Below are positions 16,742-26,350 of a DNA stretch of 64,000 nt, piece by piece. The stretch is from Rummeliibacillus sp963792445 (lineage in GTDB: Bacteria > Bacillota > Bacilli > Bacillales_A > Planococcaceae). The stretch spans positions 310,001 to 374,000 of the forward strand of contig CAWBWO010000016.1 of assembly GCA_963792445.1 (NCBI GenBank), written 5' to 3'. Both the position numbers and the translations under genes were made by a program. Position 1 is the stretch's first letter, and each line of letters begins with the position of its first letter. The notes under the pieces are model-generated. The model did not search any database. It saw only the letters and a list, made by a program, of their open reading frames with translations, and was not told where the DNA came from.

Positions 16742-18218
16742 ATGCTTACTGTAAAACAACTTAGTGGTGGTTATGATCCTAAAAAGCCAATCATACAAGA
16801 CGTTACTTTTTCGATTGAAAAAGGAAAATTCATTGGGATATTAGGACCAAATGGATGTGGTAAATCCACGTTAATAAAAGTAATTAGTGGCATTTTGAAA
16901 GCTTCAGCCGGGACTATTAAGATTAATGGCAAAAACTTAGAGGACTATTCCTCAAAGGAGTTAGCCCGTACGATGGCTGTTTTGCCACAATTAAATGCCC
17001 AAGCCTTTTCACATTCTGTTCGCGAAACGGTGTCAATTGGACGTTACCCGCATCAAAGCAGTTGGTTTGCCACATGGTCAGATGAAGATGAAGAAGCAGT
17101 AACAACAGCTATGAAGCAAACGGGGATTATACAATATGAAAATCAGCAATTAGAATTTCTATCTGGTGGGGAACAACAGCGTACCTTTGTAGCTCAAGCA
17201 TTAGCACAAAGAGCAGAATTATTGCTATTAGATGAGCCAACAAATCATTTAGATATCGAGCATCAAAGAAAATTGATGGACATGATTCGATTTGAAGTTG
17301 TACATAATGGCTTGACTGTTGTTTCGATTTTCCATGATATGAATTTGGCATCACTCTATTGTGACCAGTTGATTCTACTCGAAAATGGACAAATCCACTC
17401 AATGGGTGAGCCACATGAAGTTTTAAAGGAGAAGCATGTTTTGGATGTTTATCATACGGAAGTTTCAAGATACCCACATCCTGTTTTTCCAAAGCCACAA
17501 ATGACGCTCATACCAGAAATTCAAGAAGACGCGCAAAAGTCATTGAACATTACGGCAGAACAAATCAAAATTCGGGATGAATTTGTAGAATTACAAACAT
17601 CTTTCCCTTTAAAAACCGTATCCTCTGCAGTTCATAATGCTGGATTTGGATGGTTCCAAACATTTATCAATCGAACAGTAGAGATTACTTATATGATAGA
17701 AAACGCGCACGAAGAGTTAAAACAATATTTAGAAAAACACGGTTTTTCTCCTACGAATACAGTTGCGATGATGACAGCGGTAGCAGCAAAAAATGTGATA
17801 GTTCGTGAGTTTTCATCATCAGTTGGAAGTATTGTGGTAGCAGTTACTGCGGGCGTTGGAAATGCAGTGGATGTATCAAAAGCATATGAGCGACAAGAAT
17901 TGCCTCATATTGGGACAATCAATACATGGGTGTTTGTCAATGGAACTTTAACAGATGAAGCCTTTATGCAAGCGATGATTACCGCTACGGAAGCCAAAAC
18001 CAAAGCTCTTGCAGTAGGAGAATATTATGGATGAGATTTCAAATACAATTGCGACAGGGACATCAACAGATAGTGTACTTGTTGCCGCCACTCAAAAAGA
18101 ACCATTCTTTGAATATGCAGGAACGGTTACAGGAATCGGCAAACTTATAGGCCGTGGCGTTTTTGAAACAACTCGATTAGCGTTACAAGATTACAAGCGA
18201 GCGAAAGGGATGTCTTAA
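16742..18218 (+). CDS. btuD: BtuD ATPase fused to CbiZ adenosylcobinamide amidohydrolase (one frame change)
   Basis: Residues 1-260 are an ABC ATPase with Walker A GPNGCGKST, signature LSGGEQQRT and Walker B LLLLDEPTNHLD. From about residue 285 a CbiZ domain follows (FPLKTVSSAVHNAGFGWFQTF..., VIVREFSSSVGSIVVAVTAGVGNA). CbiZ cleaves the aminopropanol side of adenosylcobinamide or pseudo-B12 to adenosylcobyric acid for rebuilding. The first frame stops at 18034 after ALAVGEYYG. The next frame continues DEISNTIATGTSTDSVLVAATQ..., the conserved CbiZ end, so one extra G near 18027 splits the gene. BtuD-CbiZ fusions are known in Bacillus relatives. Confidence 0.87.
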
Positions 18219-18219
18219 T

Positions 18220-19177
18220 ATGTTGGCACATTTAATCTCTTGTACACTTGGTGTCATACTAGATCGACTGATTGGGGATCCACCCAAAATGCCTCACCCT
18301 GTCATGTGGATTGGCAATCTTATTCAATGGCTTACGAAGCGATTAAACAAAGGAAGGTTCAAAAAAGTAAAAGGTCTATTGCTCGTTGTTTTAGTGGTCG
18401 GCATAACAACAGCCATATCCTATTTTATTGTATTTGCGGCATATAAGGTTGGAACCGTTTTTGGAATCGTAATCGAAGGAATCATGATTGCGATTGCTTT
18501 AGCACAAAAAAGTTTAAAGCAAGCAGCGATGGATGTCTACAATCCGCTCATGGAAAGTGACTTACAAGAAGCAAGAGTGAAACTGTCATGGATTGTTGGG
18601 CGTGATACTGAAAATTTACCTGTCCCAGAAATCACAAGAGGTGTCGTTGAAACGGTTTCTGAAAATACTTCTGATGGGATCACGGCACCATTATTTTGGG
18701 CATTTCTCTTTGGAGCGGCGGGAATCTGGATGTACAAAGCAGTCAATACACTTGATTCAATGGTCGCTTATAAGAATGACAAATACGGTGAATTCGGATT
18801 TGTCGCGGCGCATACAGATGATGTGTTTAATTACATACCAAGTAGAATAACAGGATTTCTTACTGTTAATTGGAACGAAAAAAGAGTCATCTCATACTTT
18901 TTCTTACCGTTTCAAAGGTTGGCTAAGAGATGCCAAAAAACATCCAAGCCCTAACAGTGGCTTTTTGGAAGCAGCAACTGCTTATCAGCTTGGCATTCAA
19001 TTGGGCGGTACGAATCGTTATGAAGGTGTGATTTCTGAACGAGCTAAGATGGGAGAACCTGATACAGAGCTTGCACCAAGACATATTAAAATAGCCATCG
19101 ATCAAATGCATGCCGTTACAACGAAGTTTTGGTTATGCGGAGTCATCTTAGGAGGGGGTTTCATTGTCTTTACCTAG
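18220..19177 (+). CDS. cbiB: Adenosylcobinamide-phosphate synthase CbiB (one frame change)
   Basis: CbiB joins adenosylcobyric acid and aminopropanol (phosphate) in the membrane. The N-terminal part shows DRLIGDPPKMPHPVMWIGNLI, several membrane helices, and ETVSENTSDGITAPLFWAFLFG and FGFVAAHTDDVFNYIPSRITG. The frame is lost near 18915; the next frame continues KGWLRDAKKHPSPNSGFLEAATA and GTNRYEGVISERAKMGEP, the conserved C-terminal part. One extra A in the CAAAGG run explains it. The gene starts two bases after the CbiZ stop and overlaps cobD by 14 bases. Confidence 0.88.
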
Positions 19178-20253
19178 TCACGGTGCAAATCCGCATCGTT
19201 TATACGAACAACTATCCATAAAACAACCAATCGATGTCATCGATTTTAGTGAAAATGTTAATCCAGCTGGACCACCAACATGTATAAAGCAAAATTGGCA
19301 AGCATTGTGGAAGCTCGTTGCAAAATATCCGGATCCACAAGGAGAGCCTTTTCTATCAGCTGTAGCAAACTATCATAGCGTTCCTGTCAATCAAGTATTG
19401 CTCGGAAACGGAGCTGCTGAAATCTTTTCATTACTTGCATCCATGTTTCAAAAAAAGCGAGCGATTATTATTCATCCAACTTTTTCCGAATATGAAGCGA
19501 CTTTGACTGCAAATGATGTTGAAATCATCCATCTAGAAGTAGAGGATATCATCACATGGAAGCTTCCTATTGATCGACTCATAGAAGAAATGGAGCAAGC
19601 AGATATTTTATATCTATGTACACCAAATAATCCAACAGGTGTACTCCCTCCAAAAGAGCAAATTCTTCTGCTAATTGCAGAAGGAAAAAGGGCCAATTGC
19701 CATATCGTCTTAGATGAAGCTTTTATCGATTGGATTGATGAAGGGGTTTCGATGATTCCTTACTTAGCTAACAATCCACATGTGATGGTCGTGCGATCTA
19801 TGACGAAAATGTATGCCATCGCAGGTGTTCGATTAGGGTACTTGATTGCATCACCTAACATCATTGAAAACTTGCAAAAAAGAACATCCCATTGGCACAT
19901 TAATGGAATAGCTACAGTAATTGGCGCTTGGTGTTTAGAAGATGAAGATTATCGCGTAAAGGCAATTGAAACGGCAAAGAAAACAAGAGAACAATTTATA
20001 CACTTTTTACAACAACAAGGCTGTAAAACAACAGATAGTAAAACCAATTATGTAAGCTTCCAATTACCATTAAAAGAACAGTCAAAGAAATTCTTTACGG
20101 CAATGCTTGAAAAGGGAATTGTTCTTCGTCATACAGAAAACTTTCGAGGTATGAATGGTGAGTGGTTTAGAGTCGGGATGAAACAAGATAGTTGCGATGA
20201 AGACGTTGCAAGAGGAGATGAGCATATGGCTAAAGCAGAACTCCTTTTTATAA
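19164..20253 (+). CDS. cobD: L-threonine-O-3-phosphate decarboxylase CobD (frame change near the 3' end)
   Basis: PLP-dependent class I/II aminotransferase-fold enzyme making (R)-1-amino-2-propanol phosphate for CbiB. Motifs: HGANPHRLYE and IDFSENVNPAGPP at the N-terminus, CTPNNPTGVLPP, VLDEAFIDW, and the PLP-lysine segment SMTKMYAIAGVRLGYLIAS. Start is TTG with GGAGGGGG upstream. The observed frame runs on into cobU, giving an apparent 546-residue fusion. The +1 frame, however, gives a plausible CobD end (LQEEMSIWLKQNSFL, stop at 20253) and cobU has its own ribosome binding site, so I read two overlapping genes plus one extra base near 20205. Confidence 0.85.
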
Positions 20254-20804
20254 CAGGTGGCGTTCGGAGCGGTAAAAGTGCCTATGCAGAAAAACAAGTA
20301 AAACAGTTAGCAGATCAATACCATGCGAAACGTCTTGTTTATATAGCAACAGGAGTGGCCTTTGATAATGAAATGAAAAAACGAATAACAAGGCATAAGC
20401 TAGATCGAAAGAATCAGCACCTCAATTGGGTTACGCTTGAACAGCCAACCAAAATAAGTCGTATAGTAAAAAACATACAACCTGGAGATGTATTGCTTTG
20501 GGATTGTGTCACAACATGGCTGACCAACGAGCTTTATGAAGGCTATGAAACGGGAGTTTGTTATTGGCAACAACCCGATAAATTAAAACAACGAATAATC
20601 GATATGAAAAATACTATTTTACAATTGCAGGATAGGCAAATTCCAATCGTCATTGTTTCAAATGAAGTGCTGGATGAACCATTGTCTACAAATGAAGAAG
20701 TCCAGCTTTATCAACAATATTTGGGGAAACTTCATCAATGGTTTGTAGGTATTGCTACCCAAGCTATTGAAATTGAATATGGAATTGTTCATCAATGGAA
20801 ATAA
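20226..20804 (+). CDS. cobU: Adenosylcobinamide kinase/guanylyltransferase CobU
   Basis: CobU phosphorylates adenosylcobinamide and transfers GMP to it, giving AdoCbi-GDP. The 192-residue protein has the P-loop GGVRSGKSAYAE, the guanylyl-acceptor region TRHKLDRKNQHLNW, and VLLWDCVTTWLTNEL and VIVSNEVLDEPL. Start is ATG at 20226 with AGAGGAG eight bases upstream, inside the cobD end. A second, shorter CobU-like gene is at 22121. The apparent fusion with cobD is probably an artefact of one inserted base. Confidence 0.87.
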   Translation: MAKAELLFITGGVRSGKSAYAEKQVKQLADQYHAKRLVYIATGVAFDNEMKKRITRHKLDRKNQHLNWVTLEQPTKISRIVKNIQPGDVLLWDCVTTWLTNELYEGYETGVCYWQQPDKLKQRIIDMKNTILQLQDRQIPIVIVSNEVLDEPLSTNEEVQLYQQYLGKLHQWFVGIATQAIEIEYGIVHQWK

Positions 20805-20820
20805 TGAGGGAGATGTATTT

Positions 20821-21597
20821 ATGAAAACCATGATGAATGGTATTTTATTGGCTTTTCAATTTTTCACCGTAGTACCGATTCAAAAAGAATTACCTTTAAC
20901 AAAGAAAACGGTTACTGCTATGTTTTCCTTCCTACCATGGCTTGGAATGATTATGGGAGCTGTGATGGCGGCCATATTTTACTTGCTCCAAACATATACC
21001 GGAATAAGCTCATTGCTAACTGGGTTTATTTTGGTAATTGGTTACGTCATTTGGACAGGTGGATTACATTTAGATGGATTTGTAGATATGGGAGACGCCT
21101 ATTTTTCATATCGTAATATAGAAAAACGTAAGGAAATTTTAGATGATCCACGCATCGGTGCATTTGGCGCGATATCATTAGTGTTTCTTGTCTTAACGAA
21201 GATATTTTTCTTATCGGAATTAGTTGGAAAGCAAAACTTTAATTGGGTTTGGCTTATGGCTGTACCGTTTTATGCAAGACTAGGCATGTCTATTTATTTC
21301 GCTCAAACGAAAAGTTCAAAAGAAAAAGGGCTTGGCTATTTCTTCAAACAACATTTACATACGTCATCTTGGCTAATTGGCTTGATGTTCTCAACGATTG
21401 TTGGGACTGCTCTTTTGATTTGGTTAAATGGCGAATGGCTTGTGCCAATTGTTCTCCTTCTCGTTGTAGTAGTAGCTTCATGGTTCTATAAATGGTGGAC
21501 CATTCGAAATTTTCACGGTAGTTCTGGGGATTTACTCGGAGCATTTATCGAAGGAATGGAGGCGTTATTATGGATTACGCTGTTACTGTTTACTTAA
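20821..21597 (+). CDS. cobS: Adenosylcobinamide-GDP ribazoletransferase CobS
   Basis: Membrane enzyme that joins AdoCbi-GDP to alpha-ribazole (phosphate) in the last assembly step of cobalamin. The 258-residue, multi-helix protein has FQFFTVVPI near the start, GGLHLDGFVDMGDAYFSYR and ILDDPRIGAFGAI, both family signatures, and GSSGDLLGAFIEGMEALLW near the end. GAGGGAG precedes the ATG at 20821; an in-frame upstream ATG lies inside cobU. It overlaps cobC by 28 bases. Confidence 0.93.
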   Translation: MKTMMNGILLAFQFFTVVPIQKELPLTKKTVTAMFSFLPWLGMIMGAVMAAIFYLLQTYTGISSLLTGFILVIGYVIWTGGLHLDGFVDMGDAYFSYRNIEKRKEILDDPRIGAFGAISLVFLVLTKIFFLSELVGKQNFNWVWLMAVPFYARLGMSIYFAQTKSSKEKGLGYFFKQHLHTSSWLIGLMFSTIVGTALLIWLNGEWLVPIVLLLVVVVASWFYKWWTIRNFHGSSGDLLGAFIEGMEALLWITLLLFT

Positions 21598-22169
21598 TAC
21601 GCCACGCAAGAACGAAAAGTAATTTGGAAAGGCGATACCTTGGTTGGACAGATGAAGAGATATTGCCTGATCAGAAGTTACCCATTCTAGATCGCACTTG
21701 TAGCACTATTTTTGGTAGTGATTTAATCCGTTGTAAACAAACTGCAAAATGCTATTTTCCAAATGCCAAATATATAGGAGATTGTGGTTTTCGTGAAAGT
21801 AATTTCGGAGAGTTTGAAGGAAAAACATATGAAGAGTTGAAAGATATAAAAGACTATCGATTATGGATTGACGATCCAATAATCTTAGCACCACCAGCTG
21901 GCGAAACATTACAAGAAGTAACAAAACGTTGTATGGAAGCTTTCAAACAATTACCAAATGGTGTCAAGAAATACCCACTCATATTGCATGGAGGAACAAT
22001 TCGAACATTACTTGTACAACTTGCATCAAAGCCTTCTGAATTCTGGGATTGGCATGTTACGCATGATGAGATTTACAAACTTCAATGGACGACAAGAAAA
22101 GATTTTGAGGAGGGAAAACGATGCACATCTTTATCGGTGGTTCCCATAACGGAAAACATGAGTATGTAA
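21570..22169 (+). CDS. cobC: Histidine phosphatase family protein, probable alpha-ribazole phosphatase CobC
   Basis: Phosphoglycerate-mutase-like phosphatase. The catalytic motif is YLIRHARTKSN (RHA in place of the usual RHG), with the second His in LILHGGTIRTLL and the acidic FRESNFGEFEGKTYEEL stretch. By context between cobS and a cobU-like gene it most likely dephosphorylates alpha-ribazole-5'-phosphate or adenosylcobalamin-5'-phosphate. It overlaps both neighbours, which indicates one operon. The match is family-level; the substrate is inferred from context. Confidence 0.85.
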   Translation: MDYAVTVYLIRHARTKSNLERRYLGWTDEEILPDQKLPILDRTCSTIFGSDLIRCKQTAKCYFPNAKYIGDCGFRESNFGEFEGKTYEELKDIKDYRLWIDDPIILAPPAGETLQEVTKRCMEAFKQLPNGVKKYPLILHGGTIRTLLVQLASKPSEFWDWHVTHDEIYKLQWTTRKDFEEGKRCTSLSVVPITENMSM

Positions 22170-22519
22170 AAAAATGGCTAGTTGAACAAGAATACGATGA
22201 TGTGGAATGGTTCATAGGGCAACTACCTCGAAACCCGACAAGCAAAACAATCGTTGTCTCAGGACTAGAAAACGTGATCAAACAAGATCTAGAAAAAGAT
22301 GAAATCACGCTCGCTACCGAAATCACCGAACAACTCAAAACAATAGATGAAAAACACCAAGTAATCGTCATCGCAACCGAAATGGGAAGAGGCATCGTCC
22401 CAATCGACCCAAAAGACCGACAACTAAGAGACACATGCGGAAGACTCTATCAACAACTATTTGAAGCAAGCGTTCACGTAACAAAAATTTGGTATGGGAT
22501 AGCGGAAAGGCTAAAGTAA
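22121..22519 (+). CDS. Short CobU-like protein
   Basis: The 132-residue product resembles CobU/CobP at both ends: HIFIGGSHNGKHEYVKKWL where CobU has its P-loop (GGSHNGKH, lacking the Ser/Thr after Lys), and VIATEMGRGIVPIDPKDRQLRDTCGR...WYGIAERLK, the family C-terminus. The central region with the guanylylated His is missing, so full kinase/guanylyltransferase activity is doubtful. It overlaps cobC by 49 bases. Its 3' half is T-poor and rich in CTA, ATC and GAC codons. It may be a regulatory or single-activity paralogue. Confidence 0.72.
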   Translation: MHIFIGGSHNGKHEYVKKWLVEQEYDDVEWFIGQLPRNPTSKTIVVSGLENVIKQDLEKDEITLATEITEQLKTIDEKHQVIVIATEMGRGIVPIDPKDRQLRDTCGRLYQQLFEASVHVTKIWYGIAERLK

Positions 22520-22529
22520 TTGTTTAGCA

Positions 22530-22572
22530 GATAGTAACATTTGAAATTGCTAATTTTGTTATTACTATTTTT
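22530..22572 (+). terminator. Possible terminator after the cob operon
   Basis: ATAGTAACA (22531-22539) pairs with TGTTATTACTAT-like sequence (22557-22568), followed by TTTTTT. The stem is AT-rich with an asymmetric bulge, so the call is weak. Confidence 0.5.
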
Positions 22573-22696
22573 TAGATAGAAATTTATTGATATAAATTTC
22601 GATTTAATGTTAGAGATTAGATTGAAGGCTTGATTGAAGTGGATTCAGTGAGACTCATGCTTGATTAAGAGGGCCTCTAAAAAGTTGAATAAGACT

Positions 22697-22894
22697 ATTT
22701 TTAATAAAATTTTGACTGGCAACTTTTGATGGAGATTAGTACCCCTAATTTGTTGAAGTGGAATTGGCGAAGACTCTATAGAAAAAGCGAGACAGGTGAG
22801 GCCCCGCACGAGGAGGAGACTCAGTCCGCAGGAAAGCGAAGCCGATTCCACTTCTACCTAAAACCCAATTAGTATTAAACTAATTTTCAGTGTT
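22697..22894. repeat. Intergenic repeat family A (copy 2)
   Basis: Left end TTTTGACTGGCAACTTTTGA and ATTAGTACCCCT; hairpin arms GAAGTGGAATTGGC and GCCGATTCCACTTC; right end AATTAGTATTAAACTAATTTTCAG. A further right-arm fragment (GCCGATTCCACTTC) recurs at about 22948. The gap 22520-23032 otherwise holds no gene. Confidence 0.87.
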
Positions 22895-23032
22895 CTAATC
22901 ATCAATGAGGAGGAGGCACATCACTCACTTAGAATAAAACAAGCAGCCGATTCCACTTCTTAATTAGTTATTCAGCATCCTATTAAAGGATATTAATATA
23001 TATTAAAAATCAAGAGAAAGAAGGATGGAAAA

Positions 23033-23629
23033 ATGAATCTATACACACGTACAGGCGACAAAGGCAAAACAAGCATTATCGGAGGAAGAGTAGACAAAGA
23101 CGACCTACGAGTAGAAGCATACGGCACTATCGATGAGCTAAACTCATTCATCGGAAAAGCCGTTACAGAACTAGACCAAACCAAATTTCAAGACATCTTA
23201 CAAGACTTAGAAAATATCCAAAATGAATTATTTGACTGCGGCGGCGATCTTGCAAATGTGATGAAAGAACGCCACTACAAAATGACTGATGCACCAATTG
23301 AAGAAATGGAAAAACGAATTGATATTTTAATGGATGAACCACCACTACTTGAGAGATTTATCTTACCTGGAGGATCACCTGCAGCAGCAACATTGCACAT
23401 TGCCCGCACCGTAGCAAGAAGAGCAGAACGCCAAACAGTGACATTAATGAAAAATGCAAAAGAAGGGGACGTCTCTCCAGTTGTACAACGTTATTTAAAT
23501 CGTCTATCAGATTATTTATTTGCAGCAGCTCGTGTTGCCAACTCTCGAGTAAATGTTGCAGATGTTGAATACATCAGAAGCGCAAAAGTATTTAGAAATG
23601 GTGGCCGAAAAGACCAAACAAAGGACTAG
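23033..23629 (+). CDS. PduO-type cob(I)alamin adenosyltransferase
   Basis: Transfers the adenosyl group of ATP to reduced corrinoid, giving the coenzyme used by IcmF and required by CobU. The 198-residue protein shows the PduO/MMAB signatures NLYTRTGDKGKTSIIGG, RVEAYGTIDELNSFIG, FILPGGSPAAATLHIARTVARRAER, and the C-terminal RLSDYLFAAARVAN. It resembles B. subtilis YvqK. An AGAAAGAAGG ribosome binding site precedes the ATG. The next gene starts directly after its stop. Confidence 0.95.
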   Translation: MNLYTRTGDKGKTSIIGGRVDKDDLRVEAYGTIDELNSFIGKAVTELDQTKFQDILQDLENIQNELFDCGGDLANVMKERHYKMTDAPIEEMEKRIDILMDEPPLLERFILPGGSPAAATLHIARTVARRAERQTVTLMKNAKEGDVSPVVQRYLNRLSDYLFAAARVANSRVNVADVEYIRSAKVFRNGGRKDQTKD

Positions 23630-24115
23630 ATGAAAATGAAGATACGAATAATTACATTAACAGCAATGATATCCGCATTATGTGCAGTAGGAGCCATGAT
23701 TAAAATTCCAGTAGGGATTAGCTCAGCAGCTCTTGATTCAGCTCCGGCATTTTTAGGAGCTGTCTTTCTACCAGCCCCCGCAGCGGGATTGGCAGCAGCA
23801 ATTGGACATCTTGTTTCAGCAGGTGTTGGTGGGTTTCCAATGGGACCATTTCATATATTAATCGCCATCGAAATGTTTCTAGTAGTATGGGGATTTGCAA
23901 AATTACATCAAAAAAATCATCCAATATTAAAGTGGATCTTTGCAATCATTGCAAATGGGATATTATCACCTTTGCCATTCTACTTTCTAATCTCACCGGA
24001 AGTGTTCTTTACAATAACACCAGAAATTATCATAGCAACATTGGTGAATGTCGTAATTGTTGCAGTTTGTATGCCAATTTTATCAAAAGCATTTGCAAGA
24101 AAAGAGGCACATTAA
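23630..24115 (+). CDS. cblT: ECF-type transporter S component, probable alpha-ribazole transporter CblT
   Basis: A 161-residue integral membrane protein with five to six helices and the energy-coupling-factor S-component pattern (TAMISALCAVGAMIKIP near the start, AAAIGHLVSAGVGGFPMGPFH in the middle). Alone the substrate cannot be read. It lies directly between the adenosyltransferase gene and a cblS-like gene, and CblT-CblS pairs were described for alpha-ribazole salvage in Listeria and Geobacillus, which is the basis of the name. The shared ECF ATPases and T component are not in the window. Confidence 0.78.
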   Translation: MKMKIRIITLTAMISALCAVGAMIKIPVGISSAALDSAPAFLGAVFLPAPAAGLAAAIGHLVSAGVGGFPMGPFHILIAIEMFLVVWGFAKLHQKNHPILKWIFAIIANGILSPLPFYFLISPEVFFTITPEIIIATLVNVVIVAVCMPILSKAFARKEAH

Positions 24116-24118
24116 TCG

Positions 24119-24802
24119 ATGAGAAATGCATTACAATTGTCGAATGGTTTTATCATTACAACTGATAACTCAGGTGCCATCGGACAAAAAGAACATGATG
24201 TAGTGAAGGTTCCAGATGATATTACGAGTTACTTTTCTGCTCGCGTAACATTACTCGAACAATGGGCAGCAAATTCTCAACCTGAAGCAATTATACTTCA
24301 TAATTTTAGTGGGGAAGATGCATGGAAACGCTATGTAATAGGGATTCGTCGATTGTTTGACGAAATCGGAATTCCCCTACCTAAAATCACTGGAAGTACA
24401 GAATCCAATATGGAAACATTACAATCAGGACTAGCTGTTACGATGATTGGCGAACCAACCAAAAACGATTTCCAAAAAGAAAGTTTAAACTGGTTTACAT
24501 ACGGCAAACCTCTAGTCGGTGAACAACTAATAGCAGAACCTGAAAAAATAGCAAACATGAAATCTATTTATGTAGCGATGCAACAAAACATTGTTGGGCG
24601 CATATGGCCAGTAGGATCAAAAGGAATCGCAAAAGAACTTCAAGCAATATTTGGTCATACAGCATGTAACTGTAAGTGGGACATCCATACATCAGCAGGC
24701 CCATCAACAGTTGTATTACTAGGCATCCACAAAGAAAAAACGCAACAAGCAAAACAAATATTCGGCGAACTATTAATACCGCTTGATATGAATCCATTAT
24801 AA
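24119..24802 (+). CDS. cblS: Probable alpha-ribazole kinase CblS
   Basis: The 227-residue protein resembles the ThiL/AIR-synthase-like CblS kinases, which phosphorylate alpha-ribazole so CobS can attach the lower ligand. Visible family features: IITTDNSGAIGQKEHDVVKVP near the start, EAIILHNFSGEDAWKRYVIGI, PKITGSTESNMETLQSGLAVTMIGE, and a Cys/Gly-rich C-terminal TSAGPSTVVLLGI. It follows cblT by three bases. Assignment rests on resemblance plus context. The 3' end is T-poor, like other gene ends beside long gaps here. Confidence 0.75.
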   Translation: MRNALQLSNGFIITTDNSGAIGQKEHDVVKVPDDITSYFSARVTLLEQWAANSQPEAIILHNFSGEDAWKRYVIGIRRLFDEIGIPLPKITGSTESNMETLQSGLAVTMIGEPTKNDFQKESLNWFTYGKPLVGEQLIAEPEKIANMKSIYVAMQQNIVGRIWPVGSKGIAKELQAIFGHTACNCKWDIHTSAGPSTVVLLGIHKEKTQQAKQIFGELLIPLDMNPL

Positions 24803-25145
24803 AAAAGTAGAATCTGAGATAGCAGGAGCTGCTCAAAGAAAAAAATTTCTTTGACTGGCCTTTGTTATCCAGAATGACATCAACCGGACTGTTCAATTCA
24901 TTTTAAAAAGCCTCGGTAATACTGTCAGTTAAATACATATATATTTTAAATTTCAACTAATTAACATTTTTATAATAAATATAGATTACTAAATGTGCAT
25001 GAAAATATCCCTATTTAAATATCCATATATAATATTTTTTGGTAAAATAGAAATAAAAGATATAATATATTGTGAAGCAGAAGCTTATAGAATTTAAGCA
25101 GAAGTAGGCGAAATTCTGTTATTAGGTAGAAGAAAGGGTTTTTTT
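24803..25145. other. Gene-free gap between cblS and the PAS-GGDEF gene
   Basis: No gene is seen. An inverted repeat TCAAAGAAA/TTTCTTTGA (24833-24854) without a T tract lies near the left end. The right part is very AT-rich and holds a TATAAT (25061-25066) with no clear -35, the likely promoter region of the next gene. Confidence 0.5.
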
Positions 25146-26099
25146 ATGTGGATAGTAGCTGTATTACTTATAATTGGACTGATCATTGCATGTCTTCAGT
25201 TAAACTCAAAACGGGTAAAATTACAGCAACAAATGAATCAATTAAGTCCGATGATTCAAGTTGTTGAGAATTCAAAAGATATTCTTTATTCTATTGATAC
25301 AATGCCAAAATTAAAATATCGTTATCTAAGTCCTGTAATTGATAATATTCTTGGACCAAACTCATTAAAAGAACATTTAAAATATCCAGAGAAGGTGTTT
25401 GAAATTGTTCATCCAGATGAATATGAGACTCTATTAAAGAAATTAACAGGAAATTTAGATTATAGTAAACCCATCATTCAAAGATTGAAAAACAAAAACG
25501 GCGAATATATATGGTTTGAGGAATACGCAACACCTGTTTATGAGAATGGTGAAATAGTTGCGGTTTTAGGGATACATAGAAATATAAATGAAAAAGTAGA
25601 GTTACAGAAAAAGCTGGAGTATAAAGTTTCCCATGACGCATTAACAAATATTTATAATCGTGAGTACTTCGAATCAAAGTTTGAATACTTCGATAGAGAA
25701 TGTGACACGCCAATTGCCATCTTGATCTGTGATTTAGATGAGCTTAAATTTGCAAATGATCACTTTGGACATAAAATGGGAGACACATTAATAAAAGAAA
25801 CAGCTAAGTTATTAAACAGAATCCCCAACAAAAACAAAACTGTTGCAAGAATTGGCGGAGATGAATTTGCAATCATATTAAATGATACAAATCTTCCAAA
25901 GATTGAACTGTTTATGGCTAACATTCAAAGTGAAATAGACTTATACAATAGTAGTAATCCATCTTTTCAAATAAAAATCTCAAAGGGCTATGCATATAGT
26001 TCCTCATCACTTTCAAAAATGATGAAGTTATTTATCGAAGCAGATAACCAAATGTACGAAGAGAAGAGAAATAAAAAGAAAGAACAATTATTAGTTTGA
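25146..26099 (+). CDS. Membrane-anchored PAS-GGDEF diguanylate cyclase
   Basis: One N-terminal membrane helix (residues 2-20) is followed by a PAS/PAC domain (about 40-155, ending NGEYIWFEEYATPVYENGEIVAVLGIHRNI) and a GGDEF domain (about 160-315). The active-site loop ARIGGDEFAII is intact and the Mg/GTP residues in AILICDLDELKFANDHFGH are present, so cyclic di-GMP synthesis is expected. No RxxD inhibitory site is visible before GGDEF. It stands alone with its own terminator. Confidence 0.9.
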   Translation: MWIVAVLLIIGLIIACLQLNSKRVKLQQQMNQLSPMIQVVENSKDILYSIDTMPKLKYRYLSPVIDNILGPNSLKEHLKYPEKVFEIVHPDEYETLLKKLTGNLDYSKPIIQRLKNKNGEYIWFEEYATPVYENGEIVAVLGIHRNINEKVELQKKLEYKVSHDALTNIYNREYFESKFEYFDRECDTPIAILICDLDELKFANDHFGHKMGDTLIKETAKLLNRIPNKNKTVARIGGDEFAIILNDTNLPKIELFMANIQSEIDLYNSSNPSFQIKISKGYAYSSSSLSKMMKLFIEADNQMYEEKRNKKKEQLLV

Positions 26100-26136
26100 T
26101 TCAAAAAATTAGTATAAAGATCGTCTATCCACTTAA

Positions 26137-26168
26137 AACATCGTCTATTTATTTAGACGGTGTTTTTT
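26137..26168 (+). terminator. Terminator of the PAS-GGDEF gene
   Basis: AACATCGTCTA pairs with TAGACGGTGTT (26137-26163) around a 7-nt loop, followed by a run of T. Confidence 0.85.
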
Positions 26169-26350
26169 CTATTCTCTATTACTCAGTAAGCTTGCTAAAG
26201 TTTGTTTCCTTCTAACTTCTCAATATTTATAAATAACATAGAAAATTCCAATTAAATATGATAGAATATTTAAAAAACTTAGAGAATACGATTTAATAGA
26301 GAAATATTAATATTTTTAGAGAATCTATCATATAATATTTAAGAATAAGA

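Noticed and set aside
19164..20804. True bifunctional CobD-CobU fusion
   Set aside because: The CobD C-terminus and stop exist in the next frame and cobU has its own start signals.
24833..24854. Terminator after cblS
   Set aside because: The TCAAAGAAA/TTTCTTTGA inverted repeat lacks a T tract and has weak AT pairing.
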